A stretch of DNA of 64,000 bases from Rhytidiadelphus loreus (Eukaryota; Streptophyta; Bryopsida; Hypnales; Hylocomiaceae): positions 85,926,981-85,990,980 of the forward strand of contig OX344762.1 in NCBI GenBank assembly GCA_947034895.1, read 5' to 3'. Below, one piece after another: positions 1 through 12,719 of the stretch; positions within the stretch are counted from its first letter, which is position 1, and each line of letters begins with the position of its first letter. The translations under genes were made by a program, and so were the position numbers. The notes under the pieces were generated by a model, which was not told the DNA's origin, did no database searches, and saw only the letters and a program-made list of their open reading frames with translations.

Positions 1-3000
1 GCCAAACTAGATTGTCCTGAAACCAACAATAGCTGGCTCTGAAAAAATCCTAAAAAGATTCGATTTTCTCGAATTTGATTGGTTCACACTTGATTAGGAA
101 CAAGTTCCAAAAGTAGCCATTTTAGGTGAACCTATGAAACCAAAATGGGGTCCATATGAGAAATACACATTTATATTGCATAAAATATTCATTTTTGGAG
201 GAAAAAATTTCTTTTTTCTTTTTTGCATTCTTCCTCATCCTTGTTTTTGCACATATTGAGCTCAATTTCTCAAGAAATATCTCATATCCTACATGTTGAA
301 ATGCTTATTTTAACTGTTACAAAGGTCTAATTGTACGCCTAAAACTAGGACAAGTATAGAATTTGGTTTCAAGTAGCGTGGCTTAAACCACACCAAAGTA
401 ATTGAATATTGCCAATTTAAACAAAATCAACTTTATGTACATTAGTAAAAAATCTGAAATTTCTGTTGTTTTGGTCACATTGATTTGGGTCAATTTTCTG
501 CTGATTTTGACTTGTGAAATCAATTATGACATGTGTTTTTGAAGTTATAAATTTTGGTTCATCAAAATGCTCTAGTAGCACTCCCATTTTGAAAATTTCA
601 ATTTTAGTAATTTTATTGAAGAATCAAATATTATCCTATGTTTTAAATCTACATAGGAGAAGCTATTAGACTTGGAAAATTATAAATAGAATGATCCAAC
701 TTATATAAGATCAATGCTTAGTATAACTTGCTTACTTGTTTGCTATTTTATAATTGTATAGGTCTTTGAATTCATCTCATTAGAGGAGATTTTGGGGTCC
801 CAGAGGGCCGTTTCAGGGCCGTTCCTGGCATTGTTCCCCTGGCAATGAAAGAACGCCGTTGTCAGATTTTATTTTTTATTTTTTAAATAAAAAATAAAAA
901 AATTTAAGTTCTTAAAATGAGAAACAAAGTTAAAATTTATTTTTTTATTTTTTTATTTTTTTTCGAAAAAACTGACTTGGCAATCTCTCGGCCAAGTCAG
1001 CACAGGCGGGGAACGGCGGTTCTCAAGGGGGGGTCGAGTTGGGAACTCGCAGCCCTCCCCAGAGCCAAAACACATGTAATGTCTTGCTATGGCAAAGTCA
1101 TGTTTACTAATGTATATCTAAAGTTTGTGTATAGAAAGGTTCATCCCTAAAATTAGATGAAGAATTAAGACCTCTATTGGCTCATTATCACTCATGTGTA
1201 TTTCAAAATTTGGACAATAGCTTGCTCTAAAATATCATTATTTATTATTCTTTCTTTCTTACAAAGGAATGGAATTTCTATTGCACACAATGATGTTCAT
1301 CTACTTCTCAATAAATAGTGAGAGGCAATTATATATTCTATTGTTGTTAGAGATTTAACCTCGAGTAAAACAAATCAAGAAGGAATAATACTTGATTCAA
1401 ATACATTGTTACAACCTTGCATATATTGTTTAATGATATTATAATTAAAACACTACAAAATTAAATCATTTACAAACAAGGTAAAATGAACTAGAATGGA
1501 CCTAGTACAATCCTTTTATTGCCATGAGCTACTCTTTAAGTAGCATTTGTCCTCTTCAAAATTGCTTTCATTGAGTTAGAAGCCCATAGGAAATTGGTGA
1601 TAGGCATTGTTGAATACATGAGGAAATTACCCTAACTAGATTGAAATGTTAGTGAATTCTTACAAATCTATATTTTACTTTATAAAGTATCAAAATTTAA
1701 TTGAGGGCCTAAGTTTTTCCTTTGTTAAAACATCTACTACATATTATACATTTTAGTAATTTGAACACATGTATAAAGAATCTTTATGTTCATATTATAT
1801 CATATTGATCACTTAATTTATAGTTTAAGCCTATTCTAACCGAGATTCTAACAAAACTTAGATACCACAAATGAAAATTATTAATTTTTCAAAATAATTT
1901 ACTCTAACTTGAGTTTACAAAGGGTTATAAGTTTTTTTTTGCATATTACCATATGAATAATTTCCAAAAATTGTTACAATTCTTTTTTCTAATGCATATT
2001 TTTTTTAATTGAAAAAGTCATATATTATAGGACATGTAGATTTTGTCCAAAATTCTTACGCATTGAGGAGTTAAATAGAAGTATTTATAGGCCTATTTAA
2101 TTTTCACGTATATTTACTTTCAATTATAGAGACAATGCATCATATTTATTGCTACATATCATGAATTAATTGATTATTTTTGTTTTGAATTGTGTAACAT
2201 GTACATGATGTACAATATGCCCTAAAGTGCCTAATTGAGAAGTAAAATGTCCAATTTGGAAGCTAAATACTTTAAATGCCTTCCAAAGGCAAATCTATCA
2301 CATTGGTTGATATTGATTTTTGGAATATACTAAAGGTAAATGTATTAAAGTAAGTATCTTTTTGTAGACCAAACTTGTCAACTTTGTAACTATTTTCACA
2401 AGACTCTAAAATATATGAATCAAATTAGAATAAATGCAATTTTAATTTAGAAAATATACCAAGAGAACCTAGTGCTTCCAAAAGGGCAATCACCCTTTAG
2501 CTCATGAACAAATTTGAGGGTTCAAGAGGGCTTAGATTTCCATGAAGTTTACATTTATTTGCTTGTTGGCATGGCCAAAACTTGACAATTTCTATTGGCT
2601 CCACTAACATTGAAACAATTTGAAGATACTTATAGAATATCACTACTTGCCATTTAGATCTGTATAAATTAGGGCATGGAGTTAGTATGTGATATAGAAA
2701 ATTAGGTAAGTTAAACATAAACATTTGGCAAATAAAATCTTAAATCTAAATAAAAAAATATTATAAAAGAATATTCTTAATATATTTTAAATATATTTAT
2801 GAGAATTTCTATCTGAATCATGTAGCTTAAAGCCTTCTAAAGATATCCTTAAAACACATGTGGCTAAAAAGATTATAAAGATAAACTCTCTAAAAAACAT
2901 TTTTCCTCTTAGAAGGCAATTACATATTACCAAATTATTTTGTTTATTCATGAATGATGTTGCTAGTGTGGTCACTTTGTGCTTTATGATTTTTGCAAGA

Positions 3001-3177
3001 TTCCAAATCATTCCATACAATATAGGAATGGAAAGAAATTCAAAACTTGCAAAAATGAAGGTCTTACGTCTAAGTTCCTCTCATGCCATATTTTATTTTG
3101 TCTAATAAGCTAAGGTATCTTCACCTTTTTGCAACACCACTTGTTTGCCACCAACTAGTATAGAGCTCTTCACAATT
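1..3177. other. AT-rich intergenic stretch, no gene seen
   Basis: No open reading frame here resembles a protein I know, and no splice-linked exons are visible. The one departure from AT-rich sequence is a GC-rich patch at about 785-1070. It contains a short hairpin (CTGACTTGGC at 971-980 pairing with GCCAAGTCAG just downstream) and flanks an A/T-only palindrome near 870-905. That looks like a small non-autonomous transposon remnant, but I could not define its ends. Confidence 0.5.
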
Positions 3178-3379
3178 CACTACAAGAGAAAGGTGTGTTT
3201 TAAGTATAGTCCTAGTATTATAGTCCTACAAGTAATAACCTTTTAGGAGATTTTTAGTAAAATTTTACTAGAAATACATATGTTTTCAATAAAATTTTAC
3301 TAAAAATCTCCTAAAAGGTTGTTACTTCTAGGATTGTACTACTAGGACTATACTTAAAACACACCTTTCTCTTGTAGTG
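3178..3379. mobile_element. CACTA-type MITE, almost fully palindromic
   Basis: The element starts CACTACAAGAGAAAGGTGTG and ends with its reverse complement (CTCTTGTAGTG at 3369-3379). The inverted repeats run about 90 bp inward from each end, so the 202-bp element would fold into one long hairpin. CACTACAAGA is the usual terminus of plant CACTA (En/Spm) transposons. The expected 3-bp target duplication is not visible (flanks ATT and CAA), so it may be old or its flanks have changed. It has no coding capacity. Confidence 0.75.
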
Positions 3380-3807
3380 CAACCACTAATTGACCAAAAT
3401 ATGACATGATAGAATTTTTCGTAGACACTTGTTGACCAAAATATGCTAGGATATTTCTATTCTTCATAGTCACTCATTGACCCAAACATGGCAAGGCATT
3501 TGCTCAAACTCAACACTATTTTTCAAAAGGAACCAATAAAAGTTGAAGAATTATTTGAAGCAACCCATGAAAGTTAAAGCATTTTGTACTTCAAAGATGT
3601 TTGATGAAGGGTAGTCTAGTGTCAATAATTGTTGTTCCTATGACCCCAACTTTGAAAATTTGTGGTATATTCATACAAACTCTAAAAATTCTCAAATCAA
3701 TTGCATTCACTTTTGCTTTCATTTTCTATTATTGTGGGATGATATTTTTCCGTAAATTGTGTTCAGAATTTCTGGTTTGAAAAGAAGAAAAAAGTGCCTT
3801 TTCTTAG

Positions 3808-5036
3808 GTGCTGATACCAAACCTATATCATACCCCTTCCTACCTTACCAGAGACTCTTTTGAGGTCAAGCAAAACCCTCACTCACATGGCGCCCTTGAA
3901 ATCTGTTCAAACAAAGCCACATTGTCGCAGAGCGAATCCAAGCTTCTCCCCCGCCCGAGGACCGCATTCGAGCTCTCCAATGCCATGTTTCTACACAGAA
4001 TTCCTCCAAACCCCAACACCCATTTCACAAGGTGCGCTCTTTTCAACTCTTGTTTCCCATCTCGAATTCTGGATCCCATTTTGTCAGTCTTGGGTTTCGT
4101 TGCTGGCGAGATGGATTTCGCCTTTAAGCTTTGGAAGGAATTTATTATTTTATCCCCCGCCCAAAAGCAAGGCCGCCTAGTACGACAACTGGGGTTGCAC
4201 AGCAGGAAGTAGCGTACGGGTCTGATGGTGTCAGGTGCACAATGACGGTTGTCAGATGAAGCGGTCAGGGGTACATGGAGCTCTGGCATTGGTGATGATG
4301 TGCTATTGGAAACTAAACGAACTTAGAGCCAAAAAATCTCTTGGAATTGGCATGTGCTTCAAATCCGCCGGCTCTTGCCGTGAAGTGAAAGAAATTGTGT
4401 GGAGAGCAATGAAGGATTTTTAAGGCTTGTATGTTTCGTTTTGCATTTCTAATGACCTGATTCTCTTTCTTCAGTTTCTGTAGGAAAGAATCTCGTTCTG
4501 TATTGGACTCTGTTTTTCGTTGGGTTTGCCTGGAAGAATGGTTGGCTATTGGAAGGGTACCTTAGATAGTGTCTGTGATGGAGTTTTCAGTTTGGCATTC
4601 TCTTCACGGGCTGCAAATCTTTATTGTATTGTAGAGCTCTGTTGACTGCCCACTCTTTCGCTGTGATTGGCAGTATCTACACCTGCTTATAGTTCCTTCA
4701 CTTTCAGGACTAAAGATTTGAGACAATTTGTGCCAAAGAAAGAAGATGTTAGAGAATTGGAGTATACCCTGATTCTTGTTGGAGCGTACCCTGATTTCTA
4801 GCAGTTCGATCCAAGGTGATTGCAGCTCCTTTCAAGAATGTTGTATCGTAGTGAGTATGGTTTCACTACCTGCTTGGTCTGTGGAGAAAGACGTAATGGC
4901 AGTAGCGACGTTCCTTGTGGGGCAGATGGTCTTCACATTACAAGAAAGAGGTGAAGAGGTTAGGGCTACACCTGAAACACTTGAAGCGGTGAAGGATGTT
5001 TAGTATAAGGGAGAAGTAAGATCGAAATTTGCTACA
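3808..5036 (+). promoter_or_regulatory. Probable 5' leader and promoter region of the NPH3-like gene
   Basis: This GC-richer stretch precedes the NPH3-like start codon at 5037. It contains several short open frames (for example 3808-4212 and 4776-5003) with no recognisable product, which could act as upstream ORFs if the leader is long. I see no clear TATA box and cannot place the transcription start. The assignment rests on position and base composition only. Confidence 0.3.
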
Positions 5037-8000
5037 ATGAAGTTTATGAAGTTGGGATCTAAGCAGGACATCTTCACTGTTCACAGCGGCTCTACGTAAG
5101 TGTGACTCTTGAATCCCCTACGCTGCTTGAATTTTGCACGCACTTGCTGTTCTTTATACTTGTGCAATGTGCATAAAAGATATGTGGTTTTACGTATTTC
5201 GTGTTTCGGTAGAAATTATACTGTCGTTTTCAACTAGATGGTACCAAGGAGGAAAATTCTGGGTCCGCATGTTTTCGGTGGTATCTGAGTGTGGTATTTT
5301 AGTGTGTAGAGTGTTAAACTGCTCGTCAACACTGGTTGCTGAACTGGTTATGCTGAACTAGTTTTTCCAGTAACTAACTACATTTTAGGACAGAGTGTTG
5401 CGTCCTCAAGACTCAATGAATGTCATTAACCTACTGGGCAAGCAGCATTTTGAGAATGATTTGCAGCATTTACGATCTTCTCTTCTGTGTGGACACTTGA
5501 AGTTGAACTTATACTGTTGCATTAATTAGCTAAATTCAGTTAATATTGATGTCAGAGCTTCCCCTTGGTTATCTCTTGTCATTGGGCCTGGGTGTACTCA
5601 CTGGGCCTCACTGAACTTCTAGTGCTGACACCCACTATGGATTTGGATTTGGAGTTTGATATTGAGATTCTCTTCTGTGGTGCAGTTCGGTGGCCTGTGA
5701 CCTGCCAAGTGACATAACTTTTGATGTCGATGGCCACAAGTTCCACCTTCACAAGGTATTTTTCCACTTCTCAAAATTAGGACTACAAGTCATATCTTTC
5801 TATTGAGTAACTTTTCGCGCTAGTTCTTCATCTCTGTCACGAAATTGTAGCTGCTTCCTAAGTCAGAACCTTCTCATGTACCGCCAGGTTCTTTTATTTT
5901 TCTGGATAGAGAAAGCTGTTATACCAAGGAAGCAGTTTACTTTGTTCTGAGAAGGCTTGATAAATATACAATCGTGTGGTTTCATATTCTGAAGAGATCT
6001 AAATCAACCGCTAAGTTGCCAATCTAAATATAAAATTTCACTTTGGAAGTTAATAGTCCTTCTCAGGAACACATTTCCATCAGTAAATAATGTATTTAAG
6101 GATTACTTTTTTCTGTTATAACATTTTGTTACCTTCCTTGAACCTTCTTAAATGTTTTATTTCAACCCCTACCGATATGAAAAAGAGACCACGTAGGGTT
6201 AACACGGAGCTCGACAATTTGTTCTCTGATGAAGTCTCCTGTTGGCTGTGAAGTTCCCTCTGTTAGTGAAATGGGGCGGCCTCAACAAACTCATTGCAGA
6301 GTCGCAAAGTGAAGAGATACTCATTCATGACTTTCCAGGCGGAGTGGCATGCTTCGAGATGTGTGCCAAGTATTGCTATGGCATCACCATCACCTTGAGC
6401 CCTCACAATGTGGGCGAGGTGCGATGTGGCGCCGAGTTTCTGGAGATGACAGAAACAACGGAGAAGAGCAATCTGATATACAAGCTGGAAGTGTTTTTGA
6501 ATTCCTCCATTCTACGGGGTTGGAAGGATACTGTAATCTGTCTTCGCAGTAGTAAAGCTCATATGCCGTGGTCGGAAGATCTCAAGGTGAGTAGAGGATA
6601 CCTGTTTGCGTTACTTGAAGGACTTTAACCAATACGAGTGTAGGAGTGTGCTTTCATTGGGAGATGAGTGTTGAACTCACTGGAAAGATCTGGAGTCAAG
6701 CTCTCTTGAGATCAAATTTTCTCACTATGTACGAATTTCTTATGCAATCATTCAAAGTGGGACGTTGTAGACCACTATTGACGGGACTTTAGACAACCCC
6801 ATGTCCATTGAAAGATGAGTTGCCATAGGCATTTAGCCAAGTCTTGTTTACACCCAACTTGCTATTTGACGGACGGAGTATATTGCTAGAGATGAGTTGC
6901 TGTTGGTAACAGGGCTCAGTCAATAGCAGAGTGACGTGATATTAGGTCTCTAACGGTATTACTATCCTCTACCATTACAGCCTTTCTTTCACGGATGCAT
7001 ACGATTAGCATACATGTAAACCAGATTGCTAATTTTTGAACGGTTAATGGCAACAGATCATCGGTCGATGCATTGAGTCAATCTCATCAAAGGCTTGTGT
7101 GAACGCAAATGAGGTGGACTGGTCCTTTTCCTACTCGAGACTGCATGCTTCAGCCAGTGGTCGGAGTAGTCCAGTTTCCTGGAGCAGGCACAGAATGTCA
7201 CCAGCGCCAAAGGACTGGTGGGTCGAAGACATAATTGACTTGGACATTGATCTCTACACAAGGGTGATCCTCGCCATTAAAGCGAAAGGTGGCTCCCCAG
7301 ATGTGGTGGCTGAATCCATCCGAGTGTACACTCTCAAGTGCTTAGCAGAAATATTGCAAGAACCAGAGAAAACTCCAAATGAGGAAAAGAACTTTATGGA
7401 GACGACTTTGAAGGAGAAGCAGATTCTAGAGACAATTGTCAGCCTGCTTCCATTAGAGAAAGGCACATCCTCTTGCAGCTTCTTGCTTCGGTTGCTGAAG
7501 GCAGCGACCTTCCTGGACGCTTCACCCGCCACCAAAATGGAGCTTGTCAGACGTGTGGGGCTGCAGCTGGAGGAGGCGTCACTCCATGATCTGATTATTC
7601 CTTCCGTGTCCTACTCAAGTGACACTGTGTGTGACGTGGATTTGATGATCCATATTGTGGAGCATTACATGACGCAATTTCATGGGAACCAAGCCCAGAT
7701 GGGATCCTCGGTTGATTTTGACTCGGATGCACCGTTGATGACAGCGTCAGCCATGCATGGTTCTCTATGCAAAGTGGCCAAGGTTATAGATCGGTATCTT
7801 GCTGAGATAGCACGGGATTCGAAAATGCCAATTCCTAAATTCATAGAGCTTGCGGCGTCTGTTCCTGATTTTTCACGTCCTGTCCATGATGGATTGTATC
7901 GCGCCATTGACATGTACCTCAAGGTTTGCCTTTGTTCTCTTTTGTGTTACTGAATCCTGAATTATTATTACTTTTGCTCATTGCTTTTAATCGTATTGGA

Positions 8001-9178
8001 GAGACTTTCTTCCTGGCTGTCAGGGTTACTTTTTTTGAGTATCTTTAGAGATTAGTTAACGAGATGGGCTGGGACTTGGGACTGCAGGAGCACCCGCTGC
8101 TGACAAAGAGCGAACGGAAAAAGATTTGCAGATTGATGGACTGTAAGAGGTTGTCGATGGAGGCGTGCATGCATGCAGCCCAGAATGAACGTCTCCCACT
8201 GCGAGTTATGGTTCAGGTCAGTTCCACAGCTATGCGGAACGTCTCATGTAGTAACCGTTTTGCTGCTTCACAACTTGCTTCGATATCAAGATGTAACTCA
8301 CTGCTCGGACTGTTTCAGCAACTTGCACTTGCTATACTAATTCAAGTCCTTGCAGTTTCATAATATTAAAGAGACCACATCGGTGGCTAAATAGTACTCC
8401 GTACTATAGAGTAAGTGATTTAAAAAATGAGCCTTTGCCAAGCCTCGTTCCCTTTAGGTCATCAATGAACATACATGATATAGTGGTATGTATTAATTAT
8501 GGACCCCAAAGTAACACGTATCGCAATCTTCACATATTTCGTATGAACAAATGAATGTGTAATATGTAGCGCTGGCGCCAAAAAAGTTTGACATTTTGGT
8601 GAAAAGATTAGGGGGACAGTCTCTCGATGCATCTCTGCTTGTTTTTCTTTTTACAGTATGCAGTTGAATCTTGACATCGACTAGACAATTTCTGAAATAT
8701 AATCAAGTTCCACATTCGTACTCACGAATAAGTATTGCTGCAGGTCTTATTCTTTGACCAAGTGCGGACTTCAGCAAACGGCGTCCTTCTAAGTGACCTG
8801 CAGGGGCGCACTCAACAGGCATCTGATTATGGTGAGGAAGTCCGCTTTTCGGAAGCCAGGAATGGCAACAACAATCAAAACGAGTCGTCCACCGGTGATG
8901 AAAATTGGGAAACGGTGCACCAAGATTTCACCGCCTTGAAGGGTGACCTTGCAAGCATCAAAATGCGGATTGCAGAAGCTGCGAGAGAACGCAGCATACT
9001 ATTGCAACAAGAGAATCATGTGAAAAACAAAGGTGTGCTGTCTGCCTTGAAGCCAGAGAAGCTGTTCAGTAAGCTGTTTTCTAGCAGGGGATTCTCCAGT
9101 TCCGAATCATCTCGTGACTCTGTTAGTTCTGAATTGTCAATGTCAATGAAGCAGCAGCTTCGACAGAGCAGTGCCTGA
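5037..9178 (+). CDS. NPH3/RPT2-like (NRL) BTB/POZ-domain protein, six exons
   Basis: Exons are 5037-5095, 5686-5755, 6254-6586, 7057-7923, 8088-8216 and 8744-9178. All junctions are GT-AG and stay in frame, giving about 630 residues, normal for this plant-specific family. The start is supported by the family-typical MKFMKLGSK opening. The BTB domain (about residues 24-120) begins [20 protein letters not shown]. The NPH3 domain begins with DWWVED at 207-212 and continues through [31 protein letters not shown] and [14 protein letters not shown]. The C-terminal part is coiled-coil-like and then Ser-rich, ending LRQSSA. In characterised relatives (NPH3, RPT2) the BTB domain links to CUL3 ubiquitin ligase, and the proteins act at the plasma membrane in phototropin signalling or auxin transport. 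Which subfamily this belongs to is not decided. The antepenultimate Ser628 after Arg626 resembles the C-terminal 14-3-3 site of NPH3 (inference). No disruption is visible. Confidence 0.95.
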
Positions 9179-9416
9179 TCTCCAAAACTTGGTCAGGGGC
9201 TTTTGTGTGATGTGTACACTATTCTGTATTTTTAGGCTCCATTTCGGACTTGCTGAAATTCAATCATTTTGGAGATTAGGCATTATTCTTTTTTGTGCTC
9301 TCTCTACCATTTCATCATCCGGATACTGGACTTTCAAACGGAAAACACTCGGATATTTTTTTTTCCTGAGGTGAAGGCTTCCCTCATATGCTTGATTTGG
9401 GTTAATCCAATTACTC

Positions 9417-9422
9417 AATAAA
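9417..9422 (+). terminator. AATAAA poly(A) signal of the NPH3-like gene
   Basis: A canonical AATAAA lies 239 bp past the NPH3-like stop codon, a plausible 3' UTR length for a plant gene. No other AATAAA is evident nearer the stop. Confidence 0.45.
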
Positions 9423-9429
9423 TGAAGCC

Positions 9430-11185
9430 TATGTTGACCCCTTGATCTACTTGCCTAATTCCTGCACTTGGCGAGGGTGTAAGCATGGCATTGTGAACTA
9501 CTCTTTTGAATGGAAATGGCATCATCTTCTGTTACTTTTTTTCTACAACCTCCCACTTTGAAATTGCATAATGAATTCATACATATTGGTAAAATTTGGA
9601 TCTCAACTGATTTTTGCTCTAAGTTGGGTCTTTCCACTCCTCTATATTAATCTCCCAAAAATTACACTCTTGCATTTGTGTATATAATGCTTAAAGTGAT
9701 GGTAGATAAGGGTCAATTAGTGACCCAATCCCACCATCTACAAGACCTTCCCATTGTCGCTAGTCTCCCATTCATTTTCAGTGTGTGTAAATAATGTACT
9801 TTGGGTTTGCTATTAGGTGCTATTGTCATAGAATGACAACGAATTCACATCTATTAATGCACGGTTTAAGGTGGATAATGAGGTGGTTCAATAAATGTTT
9901 GATTTGGGTGGGCAACTTATTAATAAATACTTGTTATAATAAATTGTAGCTTGAGCCAATAAAAGAGGTGCTTTTAGGATGTACAACTTGTGCTTTTATA
10001 ACACTCATCAAATGAAATTAGGATGGTAGGTCACTGATTTTGAACCTTTTTAAGATGGTCATGACTCCCACCTACTAACGGTTTATATTTTTTGGTTTGA
10101 AAATTCATATCAATCCAAGTTCTTATTAGATTAATATGATTCCACTTGTATTTAATTCAATTCAACTAATTCTTTTTATGAAAAATATAGGTAACAATCA
10201 ATACAATGCAAAAGATACTCAGATTGCAAATTTGGGTGGCCATAGGCTTGTTCTACCTTATAGTAACTCCAAAAATTGATTTATGTTTTGTTGAATTTCA
10301 CTCCATGTGCCATACTTTGAAAATGAGTGAACAAAATCCAAATTAGCAAGCATGCATGTTGTAGTATCTTGCATGTACTACAATTCTTTAAAAACTTGAA
10401 GCAAAAAGAAATTATGATTTGGAAGTGAATGAATTTCAAAGCTAATCATCCCTATAGACTCAATTGCTTGAAATCACTCAAAAAATTGTCAATGCTTCTT
10501 TTTTGAGCCATAATGACTTCAATATTTTATTGCATGTTGTTGTACATCATTGAAGACCGACCCCCATTGGTATAGTAAAAAGTTGACATATGTATGCTTC
10601 AAAGAAATTAATATATTTAAAAATGTGTTGATAATATTAATTTGAATGGGATTTGAACATTCTTAATGAATCAAAGACTTGAGACTTCATTTACTATCAT
10701 AGACTTCATTTCATATATGAAATATTGTTGCCTTGACTTTGAATGAATTTGAAAATATTTGTCCTATTACACAATTAACACAAATCATTTTAATTGGTAT
10801 TTAGCAACAAAAACTATTTTTTTTTGCCACAACCTTTTTTAATTGAAGATGTTTGTTTGTAAGGGCATTTTCACAATACATTTGTTTGGGTAATTTAATA
10901 AGATATGATAACAACAATGCATTAAAAGAGGTTTCATGCCTTTAGAAGACTGTTTTACTACTATTCTCCTTGCTAGGAGTACACTAATGCAGTCAAAATA
11001 ATTAATAATATAAAGAAATAATAAAAAAATTCAAAAAAATTCAAATATTAATATTTGACATAGCAGTCTCTTAGTCACATCAACAAATAGATTTTAGACT
11101 GTTCACAAAGTTCCCACAAAGTTCCCACAAAGTTCCCATGTCCGAGAACTCACACTTCCTTGTTAACCCTATAATGTCGCTACAG
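9430..11185. other. Intergenic, no gene seen
   Basis: AT-rich sequence with only short, unrelated open frames. At about 11102-11137 the phrase CACAAAGTTCC is repeated three times in tandem. Nothing else stands out. Confidence 0.5.
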
Positions 11186-11190
11186 ACATG

Positions 11191-11542
11191 ATGGATGACA
11201 AAGAATCTTTCTATGTAAGACATAATTGTTCATCCTTGGAATTTTTGTGTATAAATGGGAGGTCTTGCACATTGGTTTGCCCTCCAATGAGCACTCTTGT
11301 TTTTTTTAAGCCAATGATTCATACAATATGAAAAGGGATGATTTCCATAGTGACTGGCTCGGTGTTCCACGGTTAACCCTTAAACACCAAGTTGGTGACC
11401 GTGGAAATCATCCCATCTACTTTAAAAAAAAGAAGTACACATTGGAGGTTAAACTAATGTGCAAGATCTCTCCTTTTTGCACAAAATTCCAAGGATGAAC
11501 AATTGCACTTCTGTCCTACATAGAGAGACTCTTTATCATCCA
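11191..11542. repeat. Imperfect inverted repeat with a nested hairpin
   Basis: The left arm (about 11191-11347) and right arm (about 11402-11542) are reverse complements with scattered differences. Matching phrases are ATGGATGACAAAGAATC on the left and its complement at the right end, and GGGATGATTTCCA at 11335-11347 against TGGAAATCATCCC at 11402-11414. The centre (11348-11401) holds further complementary pieces around GGTTAACCC. A related single-arm copy is recognisable near 18430-18500. This looks like a foldback-type, non-coding mobile element. Confidence 0.6.
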
Positions 11543-12453
11543 TTGGACAAAAAACGTGCTTGGTAGAACTTCGGTTAAATAAGAGTGAGTCTACCAAAGT
11601 TTTATTTTCCATTGGACAAAAAAACGCCCTCGCTAGAACTTTGGTTAACCCATAAACGCCGGGGACGCCATTTCCTGGCATTTGGATGATTGTGCGATGG
11701 TGAGCAGGGAGAGTGAAAGCATTTTTTCATCCATTTTTTGCTTCTTGACCTTTCATAGAGGATTGTGAAGAGTACCTCAGTGAGTTTGTAATTTTGCTAG
11801 TGTTTGTATTCACGTGAATCGGAAGTTAGTGAAAAAAAAAATGGATCACAAAATATGCTATTTTCAGTGTATTTTGGGAAGTTGTTGCTCCTTGCTTTAT
11901 ATCTAAAATTTCTCCACAAAAATGATAGTTTTTGAATTTTAGACTAGCTATTGAAATGAAGGTCATGTATTCTAGTTTCTACTCCAATTGGAATTTTGAA
12001 AAATTTCGTAATATTAAATATTTTATTGCAATTTGAACTTTGGATGAATTTTCAATGCCTATTGCATTCTAATTATAGAATGATACGGGATTTGAGTTTC
12101 CACCATGATCTTTGTCACTATAATGTACACCCATGGTGAAATTTTCAGATTTTTTGAATTAAATTTCTATTTAATATGATTTTTCTTCACTTTTCCTTCA
12201 GAAATTCTCAAAAAAAATCAGTTTTCCTCAAAAAAATCTGAATTTTTTGTGAAGTAAAGAAAACATGTAATTTCATCTCTGAAAAATAAATATAAATTTT
12301 TTCATGCATATCTAGTTCAAAAGTGGCAACAAACTGAGTGATGGGCAATGAGGCCTAAAATCAGTGGTTATAGGTCCGTCCTTTAAGGTTTAAATAAGAG
12401 TCTACCAAAGTTTTATTTTGTCACTAATAAACAGTTGACAAGTTATCCTAAAG

Positions 12454-12705
12454 TTATCCTAAAGTTAAGTTTTTTGGATTTAGCCACTTGATAAACAGTT
12501 GAATGTCTTCGTTCTCTCCTACAGTAACATGTGGCATGCTTGCATCCAGTTTTCCAAAGTGAATTGCAGAAGATGTTTCACATCTTCGTGAAGGAATTAA
12601 TTCAACGCCCGCTTGAAGAAAGGAAGCTCTTGAGGCTTGGACCTCGACTGAGAGCCATTTGTCGGTGACTGGTTCTAACTTCACTACCACTCCACTGAAT
12701 TACAA
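12454..12705 (-). CDS. Possible orphan 3'-terminal exon, product unknown
   Basis: On the minus strand a polypyrimidine/CAG acceptor just upstream of the open frame would start an exon that reads VVKLEPVTDKWLSVEVQASR and on to LFIKWLNPKNLTLG, then a stop at 12454-12456. The composition is protein-like rather than repeat-like, and the sequence differs from its AT-rich surroundings. I found no convincing exons further upstream at higher coordinates and recognise no domain. It could be the end of a real gene, a gene fragment moved by a transposon, or a chance frame. Confidence 0.3.
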
Positions 12706-12719
12706 AGCACATGCACAAA

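Noticed and set aside
3808..4289. Overlapping 106-136-codon frames near the NPH3-like gene
   Set aside because: Three frames on both strands overlap the same GC-rich stretch. None has a recognisable domain, and all are more simply leader or promoter sequence.
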